Shown piece after piece: positions 8,425 to 16,783 of a stretch of DNA of 64,000 nt. The stretch spans positions 1 to 64,000 of the forward strand of contig CAJTGE010000012.1 in assembly GCA_910575795.1 (NCBI GenBank), read 5' to 3'. Each line of letters starts with the position of its first letter. The stretch's first letter is position 1. Position numbers and translations under genes: made by a program. The notes beneath the pieces were generated by a model that saw only the letters and a program-made list of their open reading frames with translations, was not told the DNA's origin and ran no database searches. This DNA is from Clostridiaceae bacterium. Lineage in GTDB: Bacteria; Bacillota; Clostridia; Lachnospirales; Lachnospiraceae.

Positions 8425-9609
8425 TTAGTCCCGCTCCCTTCTGAGTCCGGATGACAGGAAAAACGCGGCCGCCTCCAGCAGAACCAGCTTTGCCGCGCTC
8501 CCGTTGGCCTCCCCGGTGATCATAAACCGAATCCCGTCCGCAAAATACGCGGCAGGCATCCATTTACCGGCTGCCTGTACGGCCTTTGGCAAAAATACGG
8601 ACGGAATGATCCCGCCGGACATAAAGAGCATGACCACCGTTGTACCAAACAGGAGCAGGATAGCCGCCGTCTCATTCCGGCACAGCTCATAGTGCAGATG
8701 GATCCAGCCCGCGGCCGCAAGACAGAGGAGAATCCCCATCAAAGGCGCGGCCGCTTCTGCCTTAAAAAGCCCCCTGTACGCGGCAACGGCCGTGGGGACA
8801 GAGAAAAAGAGCAGGAGCAATAAGCAGAGGCTGAGCGTGCGCGCCGCAGTTCTCTGCGCGCGGCCGATTCCGATGCGCAAAAGCATCTCCTCCGTCGCCG
8901 GGCGGTACGGCCCCGCGATGCAGGCCGCGGGGATGCCGAGCAATAGCAAAACGCCCACAGCGGCCGAGATACCGTAATAGGCCGCCACGCCCACATCGCC
9001 CGCGGCGCTGGCCTCCTCCCCCGAAAAGCACCGCTCACGGGCGAGGGCGCAGCGCAAAAACACCTCGTTCAGATCGCGTTCCGCCTGCGCGATAAAGACC
9101 GTCATCCCATAGGCGTTCAGGTAATCGTCCGCTGCATAGATCCCGGCCTGGGCGGTTTTAAGAAGCGAGCTCCCGGCCTCTGTGAGCTCCTTAAACACCG
9201 CCGCCTCCAGTCCCGCGTTGTCCGGCAGCACGACCGTCACCGGCACATTGCTCCCGTCCATGATCCCCTCTACAAGCCCGTCCGGAATCTCCAGAAGCGC
9301 CAGCAGCTCCCCGTCCTTTAGCTGTCTCCTGCCCTGCGCCGCTTCCACATATGTGAAATCACATAGGCTCTTCACGCTGTCCAGGGAGGAGACCATGCGC
9401 ATCGCCATCCCGGCCAGGGCGTCATCCTCAGGCATGACGACGCCGACTTTGATCCGGCCCAAGGCCCTGTCGCCGTACAGAAGCTTACCGGCCGAAAAAG
9501 CAATTGCGCCGGCCAGCAAAACCAGCACAATTGCTCCTGTCAGAACGTATGGGATACTTTTTAAAGTCCTCTTGCATTCCATCTGAAGGTAAATAAGAAA
9601 GGTACGCAT
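8425..9609 (-). CDS. ABC-2 type transporter permease (first subunit)
   Basis: 394 residues: an N-terminal membrane helix (about 18-38), an extracytoplasmic domain (about 40-210) and about five C-terminal helices with small-residue-rich stretches. It ends SSGLRRERD and is the paired partner of the downstream permease, with which it probably forms a heterodimer energised by the ATPase at 11614-12285. It begins 8 bp after the zinc-ribbon gene. The YhgE/Pip or DrrB-like group fits best; no substrate can be named. Confidence 0.8.
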   Translation of the reverse strand: MRTFLIYLQMECKRTLKSIPYVLTGAIVLVLLAGAIAFSAGKLLYGDRALGRIKVGVVMPEDDALAGMAMRMVSSLDSVKSLCDFTYVEAAQGRRQLKDGELLALLEIPDGLVEGIMDGSNVPVTVVLPDNAGLEAAVFKELTEAGSSLLKTAQAGIYAADDYLNAYGMTVFIAQAERDLNEVFLRCALARERCFSGEEASAAGDVGVAAYYGISAAVGVLLLLGIPAACIAGPYRPATEEMLLRIGIGRAQRTAARTLSLCLLLLLFFSVPTAVAAYRGLFKAEAAAPLMGILLCLAAAGWIHLHYELCRNETAAILLLFGTTVVMLFMSGGIIPSVFLPKAVQAAGKWMPAAYFADGIRFMITGEANGSAAKLVLLEAAAFFLSSGLRRERD

Positions 9610-9617
9610 CCGCCCTC

Positions 9618-11396
9618 CTACTGCAGCCTGAGCGCCAGCCCAAACAGGTTTCCGTAAATCTCCGTCCCCACCGCCTGGTACTCTTCCTCCGTCGCTGCCA
9701 GAACGTCAAAGGGCTCTCCCTCCGGCGCCGTCACTTCCTCTGCCAGAGGCCCTGCCTCGCAGGATCCGGACAGCTCGATAACCGGCCCCGCGCCGGCCAT
9801 CGGGGATTCCACGCGGATGGAATCCATCGCGATCCGCAGGGATTCTCCCTTTTTGGGCGCTTCGATCACGCCGTTTGACGAAAGCGAGCCCATGCTCATT
9901 TTCCCGCTCAGAAGCGTCAGATCAAGCGTATAATCCCACGCGTCCCCGGCCGCCTCGCATGCGCTCTCACAGGAGAGGCCAAAGCTCTGCCCGGCCGCCT
10001 CAATCGTTCCTTTTACAGACGTTTCCCAGCTCTTATCTTTCTCATACGCGCCGGCGCTTTCATAGGAGAGGGCGATCGTCTCCCCGTCCCCGCCCGCAAG
10101 CTCCACGGAGGCAGTCATATTCGCGCCCATATTGTATCCGCCCGCAAAAGCCGCTTCGCCGCGTATTTTAACCTCCTCGCCATCGATCACGGCCGCGCTC
10201 TCAAAATCAAAGCCGGCCATCTTTTTGTCCTTTCTCACATAGACATTCATGGCCACATCGCCCAGCGATTCGTCAAGCTGCGCGAGAAGCTTGTCAAATT
10301 CGTCCTGCGCCCTGTCCCACAGCTCCTGCTGCATCGTCTCCGGAGACTGCGCTGTATCGGTCCCGTAGAGGGCCCGCATGCTATCCTGCAGCTCCCCCGC
10401 CAGCTCCATATACTGGATAAAATCGCTTTTCAGCGTCTCGTCGCTTAAGAAAAACTCGCGGCTGACATCCAGGAAATCGATCATGGCCTCCTTGGTGATC
10501 ACCACATGGTAGCCGCTGCAGCCCGCCTGTTTCCCGTCGATGGTAAATTCCTTTTTCTCCGTCTTTTCAACGGTCATGGCCTCCTTTAAGTTGTCAATGG
10601 CCCTGCTGCCCTCCTTATAGCGCTCCCACAGCTCCTTTAAGTCAAACAGTTTCTCATCCCCGGCCGCCATGTCCATACACGTCTCCATGTAGCGGCCGAT
10701 CCCGCCGACATCCACGCCGTATTGCTCCAGAACCGTTCCCAGATACGGGGAGGCCGCGATCTGCCCTTCCAGATCCTCGCCGTAGTTGAGCGTAAACGCC
10801 CTGGACGAGAGGACCGGCACGGCCGCGACGAGCTGCTTTTCATCGAAGTACAGCTCCATATCCGCAAGCTCCATACCTCCGTACCCGATGCCGTACGAGA
10901 CGGATGCCTTCTTGTTCTCCATGTCCCTCTTCATCCCGATCTCCAGGCTGCCCGTGGCCAGGCTGTTGACCGTGGGATCCATGCAGCTCTCCAGCGTAAG
11001 GCTCACCGTTCCCTGCATGGAACCCTCGCTGAACAGTTTCCCCATCTCCCGGCTCCCGAACATCTCGTCCGCGGGGCTTGGCTGTTCCTTATCCGTGATG
11101 CTTTTAAACGCATTGATCACCGTCTCCTTCGGATCCTCCCGCCGGGTCATGGCAAAAATCCCGCCCGCAACGACAACGGCGGCCCCGGCGGCGGCCACAG
11201 GGATCACCCACCTTTTCCCCTTTTTCGGAACCTCTCCCGCGCCGTCGCCCTCAGACTGCGAAACGCCTGCCGCGCCGTCCTGTAAAGTTTCCTCCCGGGC
11301 CTCCTGCCCGCCGTCCGCTGTATTTAACGCGCGGCCGCACTGAGCGCATACCTGGCTCCCATCCTCTATTTCCTGACTGCAATATGGACACTTCAT
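9618..11396 (-). CDS. Zinc-ribbon, single-pass membrane protein with large extracytoplasmic domain
   Basis: 592 residues. The N-terminus has a zinc ribbon CPYCSQ...CAQCGR (residues 3-22). A charged linker and one membrane helix follow (about 63-85, WVIPVAAAGAAVVVAGGIFAM); the remaining ~500 residues would be outside, with many short beta-type stretches. Similar zinc-ribbon/TM proteins (DUF6583-like) are widespread in Clostridia but have no known role. Its position between the ABC ATPase and the two permeases suggests that it works with the exporter, for instance as an accessory or substrate-capture subunit (inference). Confidence 0.75.
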   Translation of the reverse strand: MKCPYCSQEIEDGSQVCAQCGRALNTADGGQEAREETLQDGAAGVSQSEGDGAGEVPKKGKRWVIPVAAAGAAVVVAGGIFAMTRREDPKETVINAFKSITDKEQPSPADEMFGSREMGKLFSEGSMQGTVSLTLESCMDPTVNSLATGSLEIGMKRDMENKKASVSYGIGYGGMELADMELYFDEKQLVAAVPVLSSRAFTLNYGEDLEGQIAASPYLGTVLEQYGVDVGGIGRYMETCMDMAAGDEKLFDLKELWERYKEGSRAIDNLKEAMTVEKTEKKEFTIDGKQAGCSGYHVVITKEAMIDFLDVSREFFLSDETLKSDFIQYMELAGELQDSMRALYGTDTAQSPETMQQELWDRAQDEFDKLLAQLDESLGDVAMNVYVRKDKKMAGFDFESAAVIDGEEVKIRGEAAFAGGYNMGANMTASVELAGGDGETIALSYESAGAYEKDKSWETSVKGTIEAAGQSFGLSCESACEAAGDAWDYTLDLTLLSGKMSMGSLSSNGVIEAPKKGESLRIAMDSIRVESPMAGAGPVIELSGSCEAGPLAEEVTAPEGEPFDVLAATEEEYQAVGTEIYGNLFGLALRLQ

Positions 11397-11484
11397 CCTG
11401 ATTCCTCCCTGCTGTTATGCGATGACTGCAGTTATATCAGGTATAGTATAACACATTTTAGGCATTTAGCGGGGATATCCTTGA

Positions 11485-11610
11485 CTATTTATGAATTTTG
11501 TAAGATCTCGCGGAGAACAATTGCGGCTCATTTTTAATCAAATCCTGCGCAAGACATTTGTAGTCCATGTTTTCGATACCATATTTCAAGCTGGAAGCAA
11601 TGATGATTTT
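11485..11610 (-). pseudogene. Possible remnant or micro-ORF with protein-like sequence
   Basis: The 217-bp gap between the ATPase and the zinc-ribbon gene contains an open frame of 41 codons without a convincing start or ribosome binding site. It reads SLKYGIENMDYKCLAQDL and ends SYKIHK then TAG. Its amino-acid composition looks like a true protein C-terminus and its bases are more A/T-rich than the flanking genes. It may be the tail of a decayed gene. Family not recognised. Confidence 0.3.
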
Positions 11611-11613
11611 TCA

Positions 11614-12285
11614 TCAAAACAGGCGAATCAGCTCCCCTGTCCCGATCCCCGCAGGAACCTTCTCAAGCCTTCCGTCCTTTAGGACAAACAGCCTCGTGCA
11701 GATTTCCAGCTCCCCCTTCTCATGCGAGGTCAGGATAACGCTCCCGCCCTGGCGCATGTACGCCTTCACATAGCGCAGGATCTCCTCCTTGGCCGCCAGA
11801 TCAAGGGCCGCCCCCGGCTCATCCAGGATCAGGACCGGGGCCCGCCCGGAAAGGGCCGAGGCAATGGAAAGGCGCTTTTTCTGCCCCCCGGACAGCTTTC
11901 CCGCCGGGGCGCCCAAAAAATCTGCCAGGCCCAGGGCCTTTCCGACGCCATGCGTAAGCTCTTCCTCCATGCGCCGCTTATCGCCCTTAAACCACAGCCG
12001 GTAATTATCCCTGGCCGAAAGCTCCGGGATCAGCGGCGCCTCCTGCGGCACATAGGCCGCGAACTGCTCAAACACGCGCGGCGAGCCCGCCGCCTCCCTG
12101 CCGTCAAACCGGATGCTTCCCTGATCCGCGCGCCTCACCCCCGCAAGGATCGACAGAAGCGTCGTCTTCCCGCACCCGTTTCCACCCGCAATCCCAACAC
12201 ACTCCCCCGGGCCCGCCTCGAAGGAAACTCCTTTTAAAATCGCCCGTTTTTTGTAGCTTTTACAGATATTTGTCACACTCAGCAT
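11614..12285 (-). CDS. ABC transporter ATP-binding protein
   Basis: 223 residues. Walker A is GGNGCGKTT (about 35-43), the Q-loop region is YVPQEAPL, the signature is LSGGQKKRLSIA, Walker B is VLILDEPGAALD and the switch is TSHEKGE. The length is typical for a one-domain exporter ATPase. It is the first gene of the operon that continues through the zinc-ribbon protein to the two ABC-2 permeases, so it is the likely motor for them. Confidence 0.9.
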   Translation of the reverse strand: MLSVTNICKSYKKRAILKGVSFEAGPGECVGIAGGNGCGKTTLLSILAGVRRADQGSIRFDGREAAGSPRVFEQFAAYVPQEAPLIPELSARDNYRLWFKGDKRRMEEELTHGVGKALGLADFLGAPAGKLSGGQKKRLSIASALSGRAPVLILDEPGAALDLAAKEEILRYVKAYMRQGGSVILTSHEKGELEICTRLFVLKDGRLEKVPAGIGTGELIRLF

Positions 12286-12324
12286 CCTTTACCCCTTTCC
12301 CGGCCGCGCCGCGCTGTACGAAAG

Positions 12325-12364
12325 AAAGCCGCCCGGGCCGTATCTACGGCCCTGCGGCAGCTTT
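12325..12364 (-). terminator. Terminator after pnp
   Basis: On the minus strand a GC-rich stem (AAAGCTGCCGC, GGGCCGT paired with ACGGCCC, GGCGGCTTT) is followed by a T-rich run TTTCTTTC. It lies about 26 bp after the pnp stop codon and before the ATPase gene. Confidence 0.75.
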
Positions 12365-12390
12365 CCTGTCAAACGCAATATTTCAAATCC

Positions 12391-14520
12391 TTACACCGGA
12401 TCCACCCGTTCCGGCTTCCGGCCGGCTCTGGGGGCCAGATCCGCCGGCTTCATGCTTAAATTAATGCGGCCCATCTTGTCGATCTCCATGACCTTCACCG
12501 TCACCTGATCGCCGATATTGACCACGTCCTCAACCTTGGCCACTCTCTTATCCGACAGCTTGGAGATGTGGACCATGCCGTCCTTGTTCGGGGACAGCTC
12601 CACAAACGCGCCGAAATTCATGATCCGGACTACCGTTCCGGTCAGAACCTGGCCCGGCTCGATATCGGTCACAATACTGCGGATGATCTGGATCGCCTTG
12701 TCGATCATCTCCTTGTCCGTGCCGCACACGGAAACGCTTCCGTCTTCCTCAATGTCGATCTTCACGCCGGTCTGCTCAATGATCTTGTTGATCACCTTGC
12801 CCTGCTTGCCGACCACATCGCCGATCTTCTGCGGATCAATGGAGATCTGTATGATCTTCGGGGCGTACTGGCTGACTTCCCTCCTCGGCTCAGAGATAAC
12901 CGGCGCCATCACCTCGTCCAGGATATAAAGTCTTGCCTCCCTCGTCTTGGCGATCGCCTCCTCGATGATCGGCCGTGTCAGGCCGTGGATCTTGATATCC
13001 ATCTGGATGGAGGTAATGCCCTTATGCGTGCCGCCCACCTTGAAATCCATATCGCCGAAGAAATCCTCCAGCCCCTGGATATCGGTCAGCACAATATAAT
13101 CATCGTCCGTATCGCCCGTCACCAGGCCGCAGGAAATACCCGCCACCGGGGCCTTGATCGGAACGCCCGCCGCCATCAGGGACAGAGTGGATGCGCAGAT
13201 ACTCGCCTGCGAGGTCGATCCGTTGGACTCCATCGTCTCGGAAACGGTGCGGATCGCGTAAGGGAACTCCTCCTCGCTCGGAAGCACTGGAAGAAGCGCC
13301 CTCTCCGCCAGCGCACCATGGCCGATCTCGCGGCGTCCCGGCCCTCTGGACGGCTTTGTCTCGCCCACGGAGTAGGACGGGAAATTGTAGTGGTGCATAT
13401 AGCGCTTGGACGTCTCGTTCTCATCCAGCCCGTCCAGCCTCTGCGCCTCGGAGAGCGGCGCGAGGGTGCAGATATTTAAAATCTGTGTCTGTCCTCTTGT
13501 AAACATGCCCGAACCGTGGACTCTCGGGAGCAGATCGATCTCCGCAGCCAGCGGGCGGATCTCCGTGATGCCGCGGCCGTCGGGACGTCTGTGATCCTTT
13601 AAAATCATCTTGCGGACCGTCTTCTTCTGATACTGGTAAATCGCCTCAGAAAGCACAGGGAGCCACTCTTCCTTCTCCGCGAACGCCTCCTCCAGGCGCT
13701 CGGTAATGGCCTTTATATTCGCCTCGCGTTTCTGCTTTTCGTCCGTAAATACCGCCTCTTCCATCTCCTGCGGCGTCACAATCTCCTTAATGGCCGCAAA
13801 CAGCTCCTCCGGAACGGCGCAGCTCTCATACGCGTGCTTCTCCTTGCCGCACTCCGCCACAATGCCGTCAATAAAGCGGATGATCTCCTGATTCACCTCA
13901 TGGGCTTTGAAAATCGCCTCGATCATCACCTGCTCCGGAACCTCTTTGGCGCCGGCCTCGATCATAATCACCTTTTCCCTCGTGGAAGCCACAGTCAGCG
14001 CCATATCCGACGCCTGCTTCTGCGCGTTCGTGGGGTTAATGATAAATTCACCGTCAATCATGCCGATCTGCGTCGTCGCGCAGGGGCCGTCAAACGGGAT
14101 ATCGGAAATACAGGTCGCGATCGCAGAACCCAGCATGGCCGTGTACTCCGGGCTGCAGTCCGGATCCACGGACAGCACCAAATTGTTTAATGTCACATCA
14201 TTCCTGTAATCCTTCGGAAACAGCGGGCGCATCGGGCGGTCAATCACGCGCGCCGTCAGAATCGCGTTCTCAGACGCCTTGCCCTCGCGGCGGTTAAATC
14301 CGCCCGGGATCTTTCCCACCGAATACAGCTTTTCCTCAAACTCCACGCTCAGAGGGAAAAAGTCAATCCCGTCCCTCGGCTTATCCGATGCCGTCGCCGT
14401 CGAGAGCACCGTCGTATCTCCATAATGCATAAACGCAGCGCCGTTCGCCTGCGCCGCCACCCTGCCGACATCCACGGTCAGCATCCTGCCGCCTAATTCC
14501 ATTGAAAAACTTTTATACAC
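12391..14520 (-). CDS. pnp: Polyribonucleotide nucleotidyltransferase (PNPase)
   Basis: 709 residues, a 3'-5' phosphorolytic exoribonuclease. It has two RNase PH domains (about 1-210 and 310-530, the second including GPGRREIGHGALAERAL), a KH domain (about 555-610, IGDVVGKQGKVINKI) and an S1 domain (about 620-690, GTVVRIMNFGAFVEL). Full family length. It follows rpsO, the classic arrangement, and the intervening leader holds a long hairpin (14634-14730) that could be the site for RNase III-type autoregulation. Confidence 0.97.
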   Translation of the reverse strand: MYKSFSMELGGRMLTVDVGRVAAQANGAAFMHYGDTTVLSTATASDKPRDGIDFFPLSVEFEEKLYSVGKIPGGFNRREGKASENAILTARVIDRPMRPLFPKDYRNDVTLNNLVLSVDPDCSPEYTAMLGSAIATCISDIPFDGPCATTQIGMIDGEFIINPTNAQKQASDMALTVASTREKVIMIEAGAKEVPEQVMIEAIFKAHEVNQEIIRFIDGIVAECGKEKHAYESCAVPEELFAAIKEIVTPQEMEEAVFTDEKQKREANIKAITERLEEAFAEKEEWLPVLSEAIYQYQKKTVRKMILKDHRRPDGRGITEIRPLAAEIDLLPRVHGSGMFTRGQTQILNICTLAPLSEAQRLDGLDENETSKRYMHHYNFPSYSVGETKPSRGPGRREIGHGALAERALLPVLPSEEEFPYAIRTVSETMESNGSTSQASICASTLSLMAAGVPIKAPVAGISCGLVTGDTDDDYIVLTDIQGLEDFFGDMDFKVGGTHKGITSIQMDIKIHGLTRPIIEEAIAKTREARLYILDEVMAPVISEPRREVSQYAPKIIQISIDPQKIGDVVGKQGKVINKIIEQTGVKIDIEEDGSVSVCGTDKEMIDKAIQIIRSIVTDIEPGQVLTGTVVRIMNFGAFVELSPNKDGMVHISKLSDKRVAKVEDVVNIGDQVTVKVMEIDKMGRINLSMKPADLAPRAGRKPERVDPV

Positions 14521-14633
14521 GTCTATCTCCTCTCATTGCCTGTGCGGACAGCATCCTTATCGCGGCCCTGGCCGCCATCCGTCCGCCGCATCCATCTTAA
14601 CGCCGCATCCGCGCTTATCAAACCAAAACGTCC

Positions 14634-14730
14634 CTGTGGAAAGATACCGAAACTACTGCTCTGCGGGCAAACTGCCCTGCAGCGCGCCTGATTTGCCCGC
14701 ACAGCAGCGGTCTCGGGGCCTCTTCCACAG
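14634..14730 (-). promoter_or_regulatory. Long leader hairpin in front of pnp
   Basis: A 97-nt imperfect hairpin. CTGTGGAAGA at the 5' side pairs with TCTTTCCACAG at the 3' side, CCGA with TCGG, and TGCGGGCAAA with TTTGCCCGCA, around a 20-nt GC-rich tip. It lies about 114 nt before the pnp ATG in the 348-bp gap between rpsO and pnp. Enterobacterial pnp has an RNase III-cleaved leader hairpin in the same place; equivalence here is inference. Confidence 0.7.
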
Positions 14731-14868
14731 TAAACGGCTCCTGCACAAGCAGGAATCGGATACTCAAATATCCCGCGGCAGCAGGCGGATACGCAAAAAG
14801 CCTATCCATCGCCCGCCGCCCGCGGGAACCAACAACCGGGGACAAATAAAACCCCCGCTTTTTCTTTC

Positions 14869-15135
14869 TTACTTTCTGATGCCCAGCTTCTCGATCAGAG
14901 CGCGGTAGCCCTCCAGATCCGTCTTCTTCAAATAATCAAGAAGGCCGCGTCTCTGTCCAACCATCTTTAACAGGCCGCGTCTGGAGTGGTGATCCTTCTG
15001 GTTCGCCTTCAAATGCTCGGTCAGCTCCGTAATCCTGGCTGTCAGAATCGCAATCTGAACCTCCGGTGAACCAGTATCCTCCGGCTTCCTGCCGTATTCC
15101 GCAATAATCGCCGCTTTCTTTTCCTTTGAAATCAT
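14869..15135 (-). CDS. rpsO: 30S ribosomal protein S15
   Basis: 88 residues, full length. Typical S15 sequence: [20 protein letters not shown], the rRNA-binding [22 protein letters not shown]. It binds 16S rRNA at the central domain early in 30S assembly. The ATG has AAGGAGG upstream. It is transcribed from its own promoter (15232-15260) and probably continues into pnp. Confidence 0.97.
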   Translation of the reverse strand: MISKEKKAAIIAEYGRKPEDTGSPEVQIAILTARITELTEHLKANQKDHHSRRGLLKMVGQRRGLLDYLKKTDLEGYRALIEKLGIRK

Positions 15136-15231
15136 GATAATTTGTCCTCCTTATTATAAAATCCCCACCGCGCGCTCCGTTTATGTCAGGAGTCCTCAAA
15201 AAACCGGGCGCCGGCGTTGCCATACCGATTT

Positions 15232-15260
15232 AGTATAGCATAGAACAGTTTGGGTGTAAA
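15232..15260 (-). promoter_or_regulatory. Promoter of rpsO
   Basis: Minus strand: -35 TTTACA (15255-15260), 17-bp spacer, -10 TATACT (15232-15237). It leaves a leader of about 90 nt before rpsO. Confidence 0.75.
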
Positions 15261-15311
15261 CCTGTTTTTCTATATATTTCTTATACATTTCAGAAAACAG
15301 AGAAATGCGAC

Positions 15312-15341
15312 TTGCTTATGTCATATTCCAAATGCTAAAAT
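15312..15341 (+). promoter_or_regulatory. Promoter of the 15363 gene
   Basis: -35 TTGCTT (15312-15317), 18-bp spacer, -10 TAAAAT (15336-15341), then AAAGGAGG and the ATG at 15363. The leader is very short, about 15 nt. Confidence 0.65.
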
Positions 15342-15362
15342 GAAGCAAAGGAGGAATCTGAT

Positions 15363-15737
15363 ATGGCATTTACAGAACTGTGTATTTATCAGGTCAAGCC
15401 GCAAATGGCAGCGGAATTTGAATCCCTGATGCTCGAAGCCAGGCGCGTCCTGGAACAACAGGAGGGTCTTTCCCTGCTCCGCTTTATCAAACGCGGGTAC
15501 CGCATCAACATGGAGCAGATTAAGGGCGGGCTTTCCCCTCTTGCGATCACCCGCGCTGTTAAAAGCGTCAAATATATGCTTTACTGGGAATTTGATACAA
15601 AGGAACATTATGGGGCTGCGCAGAAAAACCTTTATGACAGCTATTGGAAAGCCATCGAACGCTGTCTCGTCGCCCCGCATGACAAATATTTAGGAGAGGA
15701 GCTGTTTGGATGGAACCGTCATATTGCAGGCGAATGA
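15363..15737 (+). CDS. Small ABM/NIPSNAP-like alpha-beta barrel protein
   Basis: 124 residues. The pattern (beta strand FTELCIYQVKP, a helix EFESLMLEARRVLEQQEG, strands SLLRFIKRGY and KYMLYWEF, then a helix YGAAQKNLYDSYWKAIERCL) fits the dimeric ferredoxin-like fold of antibiotic-biosynthesis monooxygenase or NIPSNAP proteins. No catalytic residues can be named. It is 46 bp upstream of a WYL regulator in the same direction, so the regulator may control it. Confidence 0.6.
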   Translation: MAFTELCIYQVKPQMAAEFESLMLEARRVLEQQEGLSLLRFIKRGYRINMEQIKGGLSPLAITRAVKSVKYMLYWEFDTKEHYGAAQKNLYDSYWKAIERCLVAPHDKYLGEELFGWNRHIAGE

Positions 15738-15783
15738 GACAATGCGGCGAAGAAAACGCAAAGCGCCGTCCGTCAGGTGACCT

Positions 15784-16692
15784 ATGCAGATAGACAGACT
15801 GATTCAAATCGTGTTCCTCCTGCTGAGCCATGAGCACAGGACGGCAAAGCAACTGGCCGCGGAGCTTTGTGTTTCCACCCGCACGATTTACAGGGATATC
15901 AATATCCTTTCGATTGCGGGCATCCCCATTACCTCACAGAAGGGATATGGCGGAGGACTTTCCTTACTGCAGGGCTTCTCGCTGGACAAGTCGTATTTCA
16001 CACAGGCAGAGCAGCAAAATATTGTACAGGCGCTGCAAATCCTGAAGTCGTCGAATTACCCTGACGCGGATAAAGTATTGAACAAGGTCGCCGGATTGTT
16101 CAGCCATAATCTGCAGTCCTCCTGGCTGGAGATTGATTTTTCCTATTGGGGCAGCCCCGAAAAGGAGCGGAACCATATAGCGGCCCTGGAACGCGCTATC
16201 ATCAACAAGTATGTGATTACCTTCACTTATTTTAATTCAGAGCTGACGATAACAGAGCAGGCCGCCGAGCCGCTGAAACTGATTTTTAAATCCCACGCCT
16301 GGTATCTCATTGCCTGGTCCCGGCACAGGCAGGATATCCGCACATATAAAATGTCGCGCATACGAAAGCTGCGGATAACGGACCAGTTGTTTGAGCGCGA
16401 GCTGCCCGCGGATTTTTCGCTTGCCCCCTCCCGCAAAGAAGAATGTAATGCGCACACGTTTATACTGCGTTTTTCTGAAAAGATCGCGTATAAAGTCTAT
16501 GATGAATTTCAGGAGAAGTATATCCGCAAATTAGAGGACGGCGCATTGGAAGTGACCTTCCGCTACCAGTTCAATAACTGGACGTTCCTCTATCTGCTGT
16601 CTTTCGGCGAGTATGTTGAGATTATCGAGCCCGCTGAGGCAAGGATGATTTTAAAGGAAAAGGCGAGAAAGATACTCTCGATGTATGAGTGA
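15784..16692 (+). CDS. HTH/WYL domain transcriptional regulator (YafY type)
   Basis: 302 residues. N-terminal HTH_11 helix-turn-helix (about 1-60, LAAELCVSTRTIYRDINIL), linker, then a WYL domain (about 140-215, ERAIINKYVITFTYFN, LKLIFKSHAWYLIAW) and a C-terminal extension. WYL proteins bind nucleic acids or small ligands and act as repressors or activators. Codon usage is less GC-biased than the neighbouring genes. It shares direction with the monooxygenase-like gene and is followed by a strong hairpin. Confidence 0.9.
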   Translation: MQIDRLIQIVFLLLSHEHRTAKQLAAELCVSTRTIYRDINILSIAGIPITSQKGYGGGLSLLQGFSLDKSYFTQAEQQNIVQALQILKSSNYPDADKVLNKVAGLFSHNLQSSWLEIDFSYWGSPEKERNHIAALERAIINKYVITFTYFNSELTITEQAAEPLKLIFKSHAWYLIAWSRHRQDIRTYKMSRIRKLRITDQLFERELPADFSLAPSRKEECNAHTFILRFSEKIAYKVYDEFQEKYIRKLEDGALEVTFRYQFNNWTFLYLLSFGEYVEIIEPAEARMILKEKARKILSMYE

Positions 16693-16713
16693 GCGCTCCG
16701 GGGAACTAAAAAT

Positions 16714-16750
16714 CAGGCGGGCAGGGAGGATTCTCCTCCCTGCCCGCCTG
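16714..16750. terminator. Long hairpin between convergent genes
   Basis: A perfect 17-bp stem with a 3-nt loop: CAGGCGGGCAGGGAGGA at 16714-16730 and its complement at 16734-16750. On the minus strand it is followed by ATTTTTAG, so it is a good terminator for the L,D-transpeptidase gene. On the plus strand no T-run follows. Confidence 0.8.
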
Positions 16751-16783
16751 CCGCCTTGGCAGCCGCCTTCTTCCCTTTACGCT

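Noticed and set aside
12568-13479. A 303-codon plus-strand frame inside pnp
   Set aside because: Opposite strand of a clear full-length PNPase; composition typical of a shadow frame.
14618-14845. 75-codon frame between rpsO and pnp
   Set aside because: It covers the long leader hairpin, has no ribosome binding site or recognisable sequence, and the hairpin explains the constraint.
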